A stretch of 64,000 nt of DNA from Andrena cerasifolii (Eukaryota > Arthropoda > Insecta > Hymenoptera > Andrenidae). Shown here piece after piece: positions 22,254 through 35,600 of this stretch. How positions within the stretch are numbered: the first letter of the stretch is position 1; each line of letters opens with the position of its first letter. The stretch lies in NCBI RefSeq assembly GCF_050908995.1, contig NC_135124.1, forward strand, positions 6,138,001-6,202,000, read 5' to 3'. A program made the translations under genes and the position numbers. The notes beneath the pieces were generated by a model. The model had not been told where the DNA came from. It made no database searches and was given only the letters and a program-made list of their open reading frames with translations.

Positions 22254-22256
22254 TAG

Positions 22257-22793
22257 ACATTCCGCGACGAGAATGTGCACTGCTGAAACGAGAATTTGAA
22301 CTGGTATATATTGTAATATATTGAAATATATTGCCATGGTCAACATTCTGAATAACTTGTCTTTATCCGTATAACCGCTGCTCGGTTTTAATTTTCGAGA
22401 TATTCGCAAACAACGTTGAGATTGGTAGTTGGTTGGGGCTAGATGTGTTTGCTGGCTCCCTGCGAGCCCCTCGTTGCGTTTCGTTTAACGTCGCGTAGAT
22501 TAAGGGACGAAGGAGTCGGGGCGCTCTTCATCAATCCATCGGCGACACTTCCATATCCATACGATAAAGAATCAAGAATTATTTTATTTCCTAAACAGAT
22601 ACAGGGTAATTCTGGAGCTGCGCCCGTCACCCCGTGGCGAGGGCTGTTCTTCGCAGTGCCTCACTCGAATTTTATGGCTTTTTCTGGAAAAAGGTACGAA
22701 TCTTGGGCCGAACGTAGCGAATTGAGAATTACAGCGTTTTAAGAAATTATTTTCTTCGTCGTATCGAAGGGGAAGGCACGCCAATCGATTCGG
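22257..22793. other. Non-coding stretch, no gene seen
   Basis: A plus-strand frame of 99 codons (22443-22742) has no recognised domain, and opposing frames overlap it. Confidence 0.35.
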
Positions 22794-22925
22794 GGCGTTC
22801 TCCCGATTAAAATCATATCAAACGTCATGCAAATCGGACTACTTTTACACAAGGAATACAAATAGCTTGTGTCAAAGTAGTCCGATTTGCATGATGTTTG
22901 GTATGATTTTAATCGACGGAACGCC
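22794..22925. mobile_element. Compact hairpin / small fold-back element, 132 bp
   Basis: Arms 22794-22853 and 22866-22925 are inverted copies matching at roughly nine positions in ten, each beginning GGCGTTC and containing CATGCAAATCGGACTACTTT. The loop is only about a dozen bases. The geometry suits either a tiny MITE or a long-stem hairpin transcript. No clear target duplication was found. Confidence 0.75.
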
Positions 22926-25900
22926 AGGAACCCATTGGCGTCGCTTTCGCACAGATCTGATGGGAAACGAGGAATTCGAAGATTTCTCACTTCTTAATAG
23001 GTACTCCAACCCCTTCGAGGGTCGAAAGCCGTAGAGAGACACCACGGGGGGTTGACCTCGTCACGGTTGCCAGGCGGATCAGGCGTTTCGAGCCAATCAC
23101 CCTGTATATGAATGCATATGTATGTGCACGGACGCGTTATTGAAATGTTGACAAATTCGTTCTATCCTGTTGGTTGACAATCCAATATGAAGGATCTTGG
23201 GAAGGGCACGTTATTGGCTAATCTGAAAGGCTGCGCAAGAGCACACCTTGTATCCTTACATCATGAGGTGAACCAGTCAGTTCAAAATTATTATAATAAA
23301 CTATGCACTTGCATCAAACAAGCTAGTGGTTATTCATCGATGTTCCTGCCAGTTCCTGATCCCACACTGTAAATTAGATACTGTTTAGGATACCAAAAAC
23401 AATCGATTCTCAGAAACGACGGAAAATACGGAATTTTGAGAAATAATAGAAATTCATCTGTCGTGAGTTATTAATGCAACGCTGCTTTCCTCAAACGATC
23501 CAGCGGAAATTAGCGTTAATTAAATGTCGCCTAGTTGCGCGAGTCGTAAAACGAAATCGTGATATTACGTTCCCCATTGAATAATAAATCAGGCATGACA
23601 AGTAACAATTTAATATCGCTGTATCAGCAGTTTATGGCGGGGCGATTAAAACATCCCCATTTTAGTTACGAGACCGATTTATTATCAACGAACAATGGGG
23701 ATTATAAAAAAAAAGAACTGCGGGTTTTAAAGTCAGCTGATTCAGTGCCCCGAAGTTTCGAGATTTGATAACACATCAGTTAGTTTGACGCGTCTATTAA
23801 CCATAGCAGACCCTAATTTTCGACAACACTTCCAACACACCCCTTGCTGACAGCCAAGCGTCCCTTCATCAGCCGTTCCCTTTACAACCTTGCTCAGATT
23901 GAAAAAGGACGAGACCCTCCACTTTTTGCAGTCCCTCGAAACCCTGGTCTCTTCTTAATAAGCACTTTTCTCGTTACACTCGCTCTTCTTCTCTCGCCAT
24001 CTCTACCTTCGGTTGCGGTCACGCAGATCTCTGTCGTTGATCTCCCCCACGACTACCGTTTAAAATGATCAAACGGTTTGAGCTTAAAAAGTACCCTGAT
24101 CACACACTTTTCGTTTACCATTCCTAGGACAATTTTCGTATCACACAATCCATTTTGCTGAACCCCTTTGTTCAAAGAGAACTAACTGGTGGGGGTGTAA
24201 AGCAAAGTAAAAAATAGGAATAAGTAATTGAATACCATTTATCAATAAAACTGACGTTTATGTAATGGTAAGTGTTTAACAAAGATCATTCTCTTGGTAA
24301 TATTACTTTGTGTTACGCGCAAATTTCGTCTAATGTTTTACATAAGCAAACAGAGTGTTAATAAATTTTGCAAACACTAGCAGACACCAAAATCTGTAAT
24401 GATTAATTTTGTATATTTTACGAAACCAAATTCATATACCAAGTCTTCAATCTTCTTTGTGCCCCTGTTTCTTTTTTCATTCCTTTCTTCCAGATCCTGT
24501 TCAGGAATCTAGACACATCTGTTCGGCCACGTTAACGCCATTTCATCCTGATTACGTGGAAAAGGCAATTTCATCATAGTCGCCGCAAGCGATGCTGGGC
24601 TAAGGAACGAGGCTCTACTTCGTCGAAATTAATTACGCGATCCCACGACCGATAATTGAATCGTTCGAATTCTACATTTCTCTTGGAAATCCTGGACTTT
24701 TCATCAGAAAATATACGGATTAACTATTTTACACAAAATAGGTAGGCTGCATTGCGAATAAAATATTGAATTTGCTTCCTCGTATTTATCACAGACCAGA
24801 TTTTATTTAAAGCCTACTTCGCTTCTAAAAGATTTTTAGCTTATATTTCACGAAGAATTATCTTGTTTACAGATTGTACCAGGAACTTCACTCCACCTTT
24901 TGTAACCTAATAGGGTTGGCAATATAATCGACGCCTAAATCGTACATTATAACACGCACACCCTCGTCGACGTATAATGTCGCTCTATAAATTCAGTTAA
25001 AGTAGGTTGCAGTGGAATAAACAATTTAAAAGCAGCCATGCAACATACTGTTTCAGCACGTACAATTTCGCGGTGTAAAAATAGACGAGCCTCACAATGG
25101 TTCCCGAAGGAGGGAGTGCCACCCCTTCGCAGATGTTTCAGAAAATTTATCGTAACGCTTGGAATTGTAATGTTTAAAAGGGTGACGGGGGACGAACAAT
25201 TTAACACGAGAAATTCTGAAATAACTACGACTACAAAGCACGTTTACGTGTGATAACATGGGACACGCGTCGTGGTCAATGAAACATTTGAATTTAACAC
25301 CGTAATTCTGTTCGCTCGACTCGAAATGATCTTATCAATCCATTTACAGGTGTTCTTAATATTTTGCCATCGAGAATGAAGAATCCCCACGGGAGTGTAG
25401 ATAGTATTTGTATTTTTGTATTTTGTTTTTCCTGTGTTTTTTTGCACAGGATGGCGGTTTTAAGCATTTTGCTTTTTATATTGCCCAAAGAACATTACAT
25501 TTTAGTCAGTTATTTTTTTATTATTCCTTTGTTTTCCCCTCCTCTCTCCTTCGGGTGCCAGCAGCAGCAGCGCACCGGGAGAAAAAAGTGTGGCGGTGGC
25601 GGTCACCCATCTTTCCCCAGTACACCGCCCCGTGATGTTTAACTTCGGTGATCTAACGAGAACCGGTGTATTCATCACGGCTACGGCCGCTGGTTCACTT
25701 GTTCTTGAAATTGCCGAATGTGGTTCTCGCAGCGTTGCATAAACTTCCCCAACTTCAGTGAAAGTTGATTTCATGTTGCAAAAAGGATAACACCATTCTC
25801 ACGAATGATTCAACAGTCGAAGTCCATCGACTGAGCGCAACCGGCAAATCCCTTTAACGCGATTAAAAGGACACGCGCTTTATTTAAAGTAGCGTATCAA

Positions 25901-28484
25901 AATCACGCGCAATAAAATTCGACAAAATGATTTGCAACGGCGACCAGAAATAATTAGCAGTACCGTCTCGCGAAAATTCCTAACGACTCCTGACCGAGCG
26001 AAATCCGTTCCATAGAGGAATACCAGCGAGTCGATTGCAAGAAGAAAGGGGGTCGGGGGAGAAAACCAGAACGTAAGCGGCCGACTTTGATCTATTTCGA
26101 TTTTCAACGTCGATGATTCCTTTTGTCCTCGAAAACTGAAAATTTGGCTTTTCCCAGCGATGTAGGGCGAGCTTTGATCGGCGAGGCTTGATTTCACCGC
26201 AGATCGGAGCTCTATTTTTCACCAATGTCTCGTATGCGAAAAAAGCTCGGGGGTCACTCGACTTTCGGCGCAAACTAGCAGCGGCCTGTAGAACTGGGCT
26301 GACGTTGCTGACCAGACGAAAAAATATCGGACCAGGAAAATGGAGAACCAATGGCTGGTCGACACACGATCGTTTTGACGTTCAATGTACAGGGCAAGAG
26401 AAGAGACGTGACGCAACGGGAAACCTGATCAGGATTTTTATAACGGCCCTACGAATTTGGTCATACTGATCTCAACTGATTGCCCTTTGCACTGCTACGG
26501 TAAAGGGGAAGCAAGTGGCATTTTGATCGCGACGAACGAGACGATAATGTTTCCCTGCGACAAGTGACGCGAAAAATCGCGGGTGCTCTCTGTAGAGGCG
26601 CGGGGAAAATTAATATTCAGTTTTCAATCGTCCCGTGCATCCCGATAGAACGCGATTCAATACGGTTGTTCGGTCGTTCCATTCAATCGTTCTATATTAA
26701 TCTCGACGTTGCGTTTCTCGGCGGCTCGCCGGAATGAATCGTTGTAATTTACGACGTCGTAAATAATATTCTTACGTAGAAGAGAGGGCGGGCACAAATC
26801 ACGGAATTATTTGTTGCTGGGAGAACTCTCGATTCAGGATACGGTACCGAGAGCACCGCGTTTTTATTGTAAGTAAGCACGTTCGATCGCGCGAACGGAT
26901 GAAAAATAGCTTTTCCTGTTTTGCCGGCGAGTTCCTCTCCCCTCCGGGCTGATTTAAGCGCCATTTTTACTCGGCTTCGGCTCTTGCAATCTAACGCAAT
27001 AAATATTCCTGCAAAAAAGAAATGTTCCCTTTGAAGGACCACAGCGACTAATTGAGAACAATCGCGGAAGCCTTCGCGAAGGAAAGAAGTATGACAAACT
27101 GAAACCCATTGTGACTTGAAAGCTTCAGAGTGTTCATATTCCAGCTTGTCGAAGTAAGCAGAAAAGTGTAAGTGATTACGGAAATCCATTATTTTTTTAC
27201 TAGTTTTTTTTTAGTAAGAACTTGAAGTTTCAAACGAAGGAAATGGAACCGGGATGGACACACAATTTTTCTTCGGTAAAAGCAGAACTTCAGGAATTCT
27301 TAATTCAAGAGCAAAGATAATGCACATCATGCTTCCCCATTTAATTAACGCGAAATTAGTGAGGAAGGGAAAGGGTTCTGACGCAAAGGAACCACAAAAT
27401 TCACAAATCCACGTGCCGGCAGGGCAAAAGTCACCGTTTCTGATTTGCTAGAGGAACCCGAAGGAGGAGAAACCTCAGGGCACTCCGACGAACAATCTAT
27501 ATCGCCCCGATGTCGAATCTTTAATTAGTTGGCATTGTTTGGTTAGTTAGCGGGGAGGAATAGGAGGGTAGCAACTGGAATGAAGATTGCCTGTCGTCAG
27601 CAATTTGCTGACGAGAACAGCAAGCTCGTATACCGAGTTAGGCGGAAGATATTGACTACGAAACAGTTCCTTCGGTCTTGGACAGTTGCATGCACACGCG
27701 TGGCTCATCCTTAAGTCGCGTTCCCACGTGTGTAGCATGCTGCATACAGTATGAATGGTTCGAAGAGTTCAATTATTTAAGACCTGCGAGCTAGATTCTA
27801 CGACGACCCCAGCCATTCGCGACGATGTATAGAAATATAGCTTCACACATCTTAAAAATGGAAGTTCATGCTTTCATTTTTCAGTTAGCCTTGGAATTAG
27901 TCAGCCTAATGTTCTACTATGAATCTTACTGTCGAAGTGAAGCTAAGCCTGAACGAAGTTTCTAGATATACCTGTTTAAGAATTTCCATTGCAGGCAAAA
28001 TATTTATAACTATAAAGCTTTCACAGTTTTGACACTTGTTTTTAGGATTGCTGGTACAGTTCTTTCCTCGACTATATCTATGTTTCTTCCGTATCAATTT
28101 TCCTCTTCTTCAAAGGAATTTAAATGTGATTCCCGTGTCCAATGTGTTCAAAATGCTTTGTTGCACCTTACCTCTGAAAAGCGGGCCTTTCTAAAGCGTT
28201 TCAAATGTATTCCACGTGGCGCGCTGCACACGTGGGAATGTGGCTTTACGCACCGATCTAGATGCGCCCGGTTAGGCTGGATCCTGAGTGCTCCATAAAG
28301 CAGGTAATTATATTTTTTCCACGAACGACAATAAAGCGGGCGGTAATAAAAAGGAGAGTGATAATAAATTCTTCTTCGCCAGGTTTTCTTGCTAACCGTA
28401 ATAAAAGCGCGAACAGGAGCACGGTAAAGTAAGACATAAAGTGGATAATGACACTTGTTACGGTACGTATTTCGGTATTTAATA

Positions 28485-28486
<2 letters not shown>
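22926..28486. other. Long non-coding stretch, no gene supported
   Basis: The longest frames (123 and 146 codons, minus strand at 25980-26351 and 26749-27189) lie in a GC-richer block, 25900-27200, and show no domain. A 61-codon plus-strand frame at 23187-23372 has a faint gag-like look (LLANLKGCARAHL...VQNYYNKL) but is too short to call. No tRNA or transposon termini were recognised. Confidence 0.4.

Positions 28487-28522
<36 letters not shown>
28487..28522. repeat. (AT)n microsatellite
   Basis: An uninterrupted AT dinucleotide run of 36 bp. The apparent Tyr/Ile-rich frame through it is an artefact. Confidence 0.97.
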
Positions 28523-28524
<2 letters not shown>

Positions 28525-30743
28525 ACTATATACTACTATATTTACGGTTAGAAATTAATAAAAAAAAAACTGCAGCTTCCTCAAAGATGCGTCAAAACAT
28601 GGTTCAAATTTCAGACGAATCGGAACGCTGGTTTCTTAAAAAAAAAATCCGAAATTTTGCTATGTTTTTAGTCCAAAGAGTAGAATTCACCCCTTAACGT
28701 GGCAGAGTGTTTCATAAAATAAGTAATTTTTTAGAACGATTCTTTTAGTTCAAAGTTCAAATTAAAATATACCAAACCGTGGATGCTTCTCTAAGTATTT
28801 ACCGAGAAAGTTCTATACCGATAGAAAAGTACCTAAAGCCGACCAAGGCAAGAGAAGTCTCTGATCCTAGAAATGTGTTTCGCCAAATTAATACGCGTTT
28901 CCTGGAAGAAAACCAGACGTGAGGACATATTTGAAGAAGTCGTAACTTCAGTGGTGCCGGCAAACCAAGAAATTAATCGCAGAAAGGGGAGGTTCTTACA
29001 TCCCGCAGTCAGCGCGAACGTATATTGCGGCTGGGAGATAAAAGCAGCCCGTTAAAACTCGTTATTCCCGTGGCCCTTCCCGCCCACGTTTCAGCCGTAC
29101 ACGAAGTTACAAAACATTTTATTATCCCAAAAAGCAAAGAAGGGAATGGTCCTTTTACTGCCGTCAGAAGCGTTAAAGAAGCTGCGCAAGACAGAAAGGG
29201 GACGCAATGACAGAAACATTGAAACCGTCGATTATTTTCACCCCCTGGAATGCTCGTTCCAAGATCATCCATCACATTAACGAATAAATCACAAGAAACA
29301 TTAGACTGCAAAATTCGAGGCAAGCCAAACGAAACGCTCATCAACTTTTACCGCGAAATATGCCCAATAGGGCAAACTCAGCGAAAATAGTAGTTACAAC
29401 AAGTTTCACCCACGGTTTTTGCTAGTTCGACCAAATCTGTACGTCGTGATTAATTAAACGGGGCTCTATGGGAACGCTTGATATCGCAGCCTGAAGCATT
29501 TGATAAAGGAACTTGTACTATTAGCAACGATGACGCGAACGGGAATTCCAGTTATCTGTTCCTCTAGTGGAAACTGTTTCGCAGATAGAAGCTGTCGATT
29601 TCTGTTGTGTCTTTATCGGCACTGATCAACGCTGACTCCGCGAATCCTTTCAAAGTTCCAAGAGCTTCGCTTTAACTTCCCTCTTTCTTCTTTTTTTTCT
29701 TCCTTTCTTCCTGGACGCGCGTCGTTAGAACTGGGCTCGTTAAGGTGTCGGAACAATTTTGAAAGCATTTAAAAGTGGACAGGATAATCTTCTTACAATG
29801 CAACGAAACGCTTGGCGCTCCCCCAAACGCGTAAATTTTTTATGCAGCATTACTTTCGCGTAACCGTGAAAGTTTCATTTCCCGCTTAAGCAAATTACTT
29901 TGCGTTATTCTCCAGATGCATTCACGTTCCTTTTGTGGTCGGATGTATTACGAGGCGATAGAAACCTTTACTCCCGTTTGATTACATTGAAGCGTTATAT
30001 TAAAAGTTATATAATAACTATTGGTGTTAATAAAGTAGAGTGGGATCGATTAAAGCCGCCAATGAATTGGTAAAATTGCCTTTGGCATTTGGTAATGTTA
30101 ACGCGCTAATAAGGCTGCATTAATATTAGTACAGACGCTTTGTAATAAACCGAAACTCGTTCGTTGAAAGCACGTTGGGACCATTTCTCTTCTGGAATCA
30201 ATCTATGAATGAAGCGACGCTGTACAATTTTGTCTCTTTTTCTGGTTTATTTTTTCGGTCGTGTTACAATAGTGGATAGATTACGAGGCCGTATGAAAAT
30301 TGCAGAGCACGTCGGTAAGGCGGCCATTATTCGGAATCATCGTACCGAACCATCAGAATGCTCAGGAAGATGAATACGAAAGTACACGCAGCCTTTCATC
30401 GCGATCCGCAACAACCGCGCTGCCAGTTTCCGTTTCGCGATTCAGACTCCTCAAGGAACCCAAATACGTTCAACCGTGAAATTTTTTACACTGAATCCAA
30501 AGAGCCAGGAATATTCGGCGTTATTTTCCTCCTTCAAGTTTGATCATTTGAGGCACAATTAATTTTACACGGACACAGTGCTAAATTTTCACTGTAAGAC
30601 GACCCATTTTTTAATTAAAATAATTATTAACTGCCGTATTTCAGAACAACATGTCTTCAATATATTTAATGCATTTATTAGATGCGTGTAGATCAATGAT
30701 TCATCTTAAAATAATCGAAATTGTACACTTGGAGGTTTTTCTT
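28523..30743. other. Non-coding stretch, no gene seen
   Basis: Only frames of 111 codons or fewer occur, with none recognised. A pyrimidine-rich tract lies at 29680-29715. Confidence 0.4.
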
Positions 30744-31340
30744 CAGGGTTTTTATTAAAAAAAAAATAAAACCAAATACTTATTCCACATGATTTATTAG
30801 TCATTAAAGTGCGAGAAGAAAATTATTTAGAATAATTTTTTCTATTAAGTAGTTTATGATTTTTCAGTTTTTTTAAACCACTACAGAAAAAGTTACGCTT
30901 CACGGTCGGCATGATATCTCCTTTAAACATCGATGGATCTGAAAAGTAAAATGAGATTCCTGCAAAATAATGTCGCCATTATAGTCACTCGAGCCATTTT
31001 TTTTAAATTTCAGAAAATTAATCCATTCATGACACTTTAAATTTAAATGAATATTTCCCATTCAAACTCTCCCTCGGTAATTGTGTATAAAAGATTAATT
31101 AAACAAAATATAAAAAGAATGGGCCGAGAGCCTATAATGGCAGCATTATTTTACAAAAACCACAGTATACTTTTCAGATCCATCGATGTTTAAAGGCCAT
31201 ATCTTGCCGATCATTTTTCTGCAGTCGTCTTAAGAATTTTAATTGAAAAAGTATTCTAAATAATTTTTTTCTTATATTTTATGGACTAATGAATCATGTG
31301 TAATAAGTATTTTATTTTATTCCTTTTAATAAAACCCCTG
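30744..31340. mobile_element. Fold-back element, about 597 bp, hAT-like ends
   Basis: The left arm (about 30744-30990) and right arm (about 31130-31340) are inverted repeats. Shared blocks include 'aatacttatt', 'catgattcattag'-type sequence and the well-conserved 'aaacatcgatggatctgaaaagta'. The ends read CAGGGTTTTTATTA and the inverse of CAGGGGTTTTATTA, which fit the CAGNG pattern of hAT elements. I could not find a matching 8-bp duplication, so the superfamily is tentative. The arms differ by several indels, implying age. No coding content. Confidence 0.7.
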
Positions 31341-32633
31341 AAAAAAATCGTAAAATCTTTTTTAACTCGATTTTTAACTCGACAGTCTCTCGTCGTCACG
31401 ATTCACGGGACGCGCTCGGCATGGATGATACACTTTCGAAACACCCTGTACTCACGCTTCGATACACGGCTTATGAGTGTCTGTATGTGTGCTTGTCACC
31501 GAGAGCCTGGGGTTTGATGTCGTTAACTAAGTTGCACTCGACTTGATTATAATGACCCGGCTTCAAAGCAGCACCCAGGGGTCCTCGGTCATCACCACAC
31601 CAGAGCAGACGTGCCGGTGAGGCGATGAACTCAAAGGAACAACCCTCCTTTATGGCATCTCGCCACCTTCCAACACGCTCGCGTATTGCTGATACACCCC
31701 GTTCAATTGTTGCAGCCACTACAACCCCCCTGTGCCTGCTCGGGTTCGGACACGTGTGCGTCAAGAGGTGACGAGATACGTAGGTTATTATAGACAAACA
31801 GCGGAGCGTGAAGATGCTAGTTAAGCGGTGATTAAGTGTGTTCCATTATTTACGTTCGCGTGTATGCAAATGCCGGCGTCAAGTTTGCTCTTCCCAGTGT
31901 CGGCGTAGAAATAATTATTGCGCAGGGGCTTTGCATCGAAGAGTTTGCAGACTTCCCGAACGCGTCGCAAGAAATTTTTCATCGATACGAATCACGCGGA
32001 GAATGTTTGCAAATTTTAGGACGCTTTGGATGGAAATAAATGTGATGACTGATAAATGAAGGTATGCTGTCGATGCATTCATCCTACGAGAGATTTTGTA
32101 ACTCTAAGTTCATTCTATCAATTTGTATGTATTCCGTTGTGTTCTTGCGTAATGAATTTTGTAGCGTGAAACAAAGAATTTTGGTATTTTCTAAATGTGA
32201 ACTGTGCTGCTGTGTTGTTGGAAATTCTTTGTGGGTAATAATTGAATGTTTCGTGAGGCACGCGTGGTTTCGCAACAATGAGAATTTCTTAGGCAGATGC
32301 ATACATGGAAGTGCATACTGCGTACGCTCTAAGTAGTACGACTCGACGATTAGTGCGACGCGCTTAGGGAATTCATTTATTGAAGCGTCTAAATAGAGTG
32401 AGATTAGTTAAGTAGTTTCTGCTTTCTCATTAGCGTACTGAAGTCATCCCCACATTTGCTCAATGATAGGGAATGCAAATTCGACTTTAAAGGATCTCGT
32501 GATACTTGCGAGTAAAACACTTGAATTAAATCGTCTGAAATCGTTGAACAAAACGCTACGTGTTCCAAAAACTTATGTAAACTTATGTAACCTCGTTGTG
32601 TGTGAGTTTATAGTGTGTGAACCATTTACCTAC
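31341..32633. other. Non-coding stretch, no gene supported
   Basis: A 108-codon minus-strand frame (31797-31471) in a GC-richer patch has fairly protein-like composition but no domain I recognise and no clear splice sites. Overlapping plus-strand frames at 31836-32059 are likewise unassigned. Confidence 0.35.
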
Positions 32634-33308
32634 TTAAGGGGGCATACCCGTTTGAACCCTCGGAAAATGTATACATTTTGTGGATTTTTTTACAAGTCAA
32701 CGGTTTGATGCAGATTTCCCGTTTTTTAACTATGTTTACATAGTATTATGAACTACTTATAAAAAAAGTTTCAGTTAAAAAACTATTGTTTTTCGGAAGT
32801 TACGGATACATGTCCGAAAGTCTCTCGATTTTAGACGGCTAAACGGTGGCCCTAAAAACTCGCGCTATGTTCAACCAATTCACTTCAAATTTTGCATGCA
32901 GAATCATAATAAGATTCCGCATCGTCCAACGAAGGCTTTTTTTATTTCGATTCCCCGTTTATTATTTATAAAGGAAAAAGGTGGATTTTTCTCTTAGAAA
33001 AATTTAACTTTACCTTTGATCTCTCACCATTTCTTTATTTTTCAAAATTTTCAAAATCGCCTTCGTTGGACGATGTGGAATCTTATTATGATTCTGCATG
33101 CAAAATTTGAAGTAAATTGGTTGAACGTAGCGCGAGTTTTTAGGGCCACCGTTTAGCCGTCTAAAATCGAGAGACTTTCAGACATGTAGTTCGTAATACT
33201 ATGTAAACATAGTTAAAAAACGGGAAATCTGCATCAAACCGTTGACTTGTAAAAAAATCCACAAAATGTATACATTTTCCGAGGGTTCAAACGGGTATAC
33301 CCCCTTAA
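32634..33308. mobile_element. TTAA-flanked fold-back element (piggyBac-like MITE), 675 bp
   Basis: TTAA sits at both ends (32634-32637 and 33305-33308). The next bases are GGGGGCATACCCGTTTGAAC on the left and the inverse of GGGGGTATACCCGTTTGAAC on the right. Arms of about 300 and 250 bp are very similar, with the right arm missing about 55 bp near its inner half. The unique centre is about 120 bp (32937-33057). The TTAA target duplication and G-rich start resemble the 299-bp element at 1700-1998, although the arms otherwise differ. No protein is encoded. High arm identity points to a fairly recent insertion or to gene conversion between arms. Confidence 0.85.
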
Positions 33309-33416
33309 GTATTGTAGGTTTTATTGTATACGCTGTGTATTGCTATTTCTTTTTTCTTTTTGTCTTTTTCTCTGTTTTTGCTCTTATACACTAATGGGAC
33401 TTTATTCCGTATATAT

Positions 33417-33441
33417 TATAATAATAATAATAATAATAATA
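33417..33441. repeat. (TAA)n microsatellite
   Basis: A run of eight or so TAA/ATA trinucleotides. Confidence 0.95.
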
Positions 33442-35565
33442 AAAACGAAAAATTCGTCGTTTCTGTGATTACTGAAAGCAATATTGTGCACAAACGATAT
33501 TATAACTTACGCTGAAGAAGATTCAGACGGTAATCTATACACTTCGCGCCAAAAGAAGTTACTCACCTGAAACAGAAAAGAAAGTCAAAAGATTAATAAA
33601 ACTATCGATTCTCTTGTCATTTTACATTTCTTGCAAATTTTATACATTTGCTTCTACTACTATGAGAAGTAATTTCAGTTACCCTGTTCGTCTAAAATGC
33701 AAAATATAACCATTGCCAATATTTTATCCGTGGTGGATCTAACCAGTACAACACTTCGCCGAGTTGCATCGATAATAGATTCTAAAAGCGCACGATAATC
33801 TTCCGTTTCGTGAGATCGGATCCTTCGTTACGAATGTTTATACACGAGAGATCGATGTGCTTACAATCCAGCAGTGTCAGGTGAAATATCTCAACGTAAG
33901 GGGCGGACATAAATATTTGCCGGATAGAAATTCTGTCCAACATTCGATGAGTTACCGAGATGTGTCCGGATATCGAGGACCGTTCCCAAAATAGCAGGAC
34001 GATGCACAATTTCAATACCGTCGCTCGGGGGGATGACAATGTTTTTGGCTCTTGAAAACAATCGCAAATGATCCACAAAATCCCCATCCCCCGTCACAGT
34101 GAATTTATTTTTTCTAGACAGGTGCGTGATCAATCGAAACACGATAAACTGGGGTGATTTTAGTCACCACCACTTTTATATTCTGCGATAACTTTCCTTT
34201 TTTCTAATGCTCCCTTGGGGGAAAGAAATATTATTATCTTGCACTCTGTAACTTCTGTCATACCTCGAATAAAGATGAAAGAGGTAGAGTTTAAATGTTG
34301 ATAAAAGCAAAATGACAAAGTTCCCGGATCAACTTTATACAACTTGAGCCTGCAACACAACCAACAGTTCAATCTTGCAAAAGTAACATTATATAATAAA
34401 TCTGCCTTTACGTGCTTATAGTATTAATTTGAGTCCAGACATCTCTGATATCTTCCCGCTCCACCTAAAGCCTCCCCATTCATCTTTATCACTGTCAAGA
34501 AGAAGATCATCTTCATCGTATACAACGCGCAAGAACACCAATCCCAAGCAACACGCCTCGAAAAAGCATTTCCACTTTTTCGCCTATAAAATGTTCGGCA
34601 ATTGCCTGCAACCGTACCACCTGCTTCGACGAAATTTCGTGAATCTTTCTTTGGAAGAAGGCCGGAACGAAGATGAAAAAGGCACGGGCAAGCCAGCGGA
34701 GCCGTGCGCGGGGAGAAAAATTCAGCGATCCAGCTCGATTCACGATTTCCACTGGTCAGAATGTAGGTCGAAACGCGGTTTCTTTCGACGATGCACTCGA
34801 AGATCAAAGGGCGACTATGCCTCTGTAATCCTTTAGCTGGGAATCCGTATCGAGTCCTGAATCGGCGCTCCTCCAGCGAGCACTTCTTATTCAATAATCC
34901 ATTCACCCACTGCCGGTGTTCGCGAGCACCCACTAGCCCCGCATTTCCGTGCACTCTAATGACATTCGAGTGGATCATATCCTATTTTAATGCACAGTGG
35001 CAAAACGCATCTGAGAGGGGCATATCAAAGGGAACAAGCTATTTGAAATTTAGTTTACCCACTGATAATCATCGCTAATTAAATAGACTAGTGGAGGAAG
35101 TAGAGAAACCTTTGCTTTACAGCCACATGTTCGATATTTCATAGGGTAGATCGCCCACTTGAATCAGCGATAGGGTAAGTTCGAAACTGTCGGTCGACCT
35201 AACAGAACACGGCTATTAAAACTAATACTGATATTATTTATTTTGTCAGAATGAACCTAATGTGGTCAGGATTTTATGCTGATTCAGAAAAACTGGACGA
35301 TATTTTCTTTAAGACAGTATTTGCTGAAAATCGGGTTGAAAACTGAAGTCATGACATCTAACCACTTCTCCCGAGGTGCCGGAAGAAATTGTTTTCGTCC
35401 TTGGCAGAGACCACTCGCATAATTATTCGTGATAAAATAACAAAGAAGAAAGAAAATTTATTCACGAGTGAATACTACAACTGCAGATTTATTGATATTT
35501 AATTTGCTTACGCCAAGCAAGTAAAGAAAATGTGAAAGAAAGAAAAATAAGTAAAAAATGATAAC
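33442..35565. other. Non-coding stretch, no gene supported
   Basis: Overlapping frames of 184 codons (minus, 34978-34424) and 135 codons (plus, 34429-34836) coincide in a GC-richer block. Neither contains a recognisable domain, and mutual overlap on opposite strands is typical of stop-poor GC-rich DNA. Confidence 0.4.
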
Positions 35566-35600
35566 TCGACCATCTCTCCTTTCCGCAGGGAGAGATGGTC
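35566..35600. repeat. Short perfect stem-loop
   Basis: GACCATCTCTCC and its exact inverse GGAGAGATGGTC are separated by about 9 bp. A related sequence, CTCGACCAACTCTCC, recurs 250 bp downstream near 35815-35829, just before the fold-back element, so both may be parts of one older repeat. Confidence 0.6.

Noticed and set aside
23187..23372. 61-codon frame with a faint gag-like pattern
   Set aside because: Too short and without a zinc knuckle or neighbouring pol. Similarity is impressionistic.
26749..27189. 146-codon minus-strand frame
   Set aside because: No domain, signal peptide or splice structure recognisable.
31471..31797. 108-codon minus-strand frame with protein-like composition
   Set aside because: No domain recognised and no convincing splice sites or start context.
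34424..34978. 184-codon minus-strand frame with an overlapping 135-codon plus-strand frame
   Set aside because: No domain, mutual overlap on opposite strands, and a GC-richer stop-poor background.
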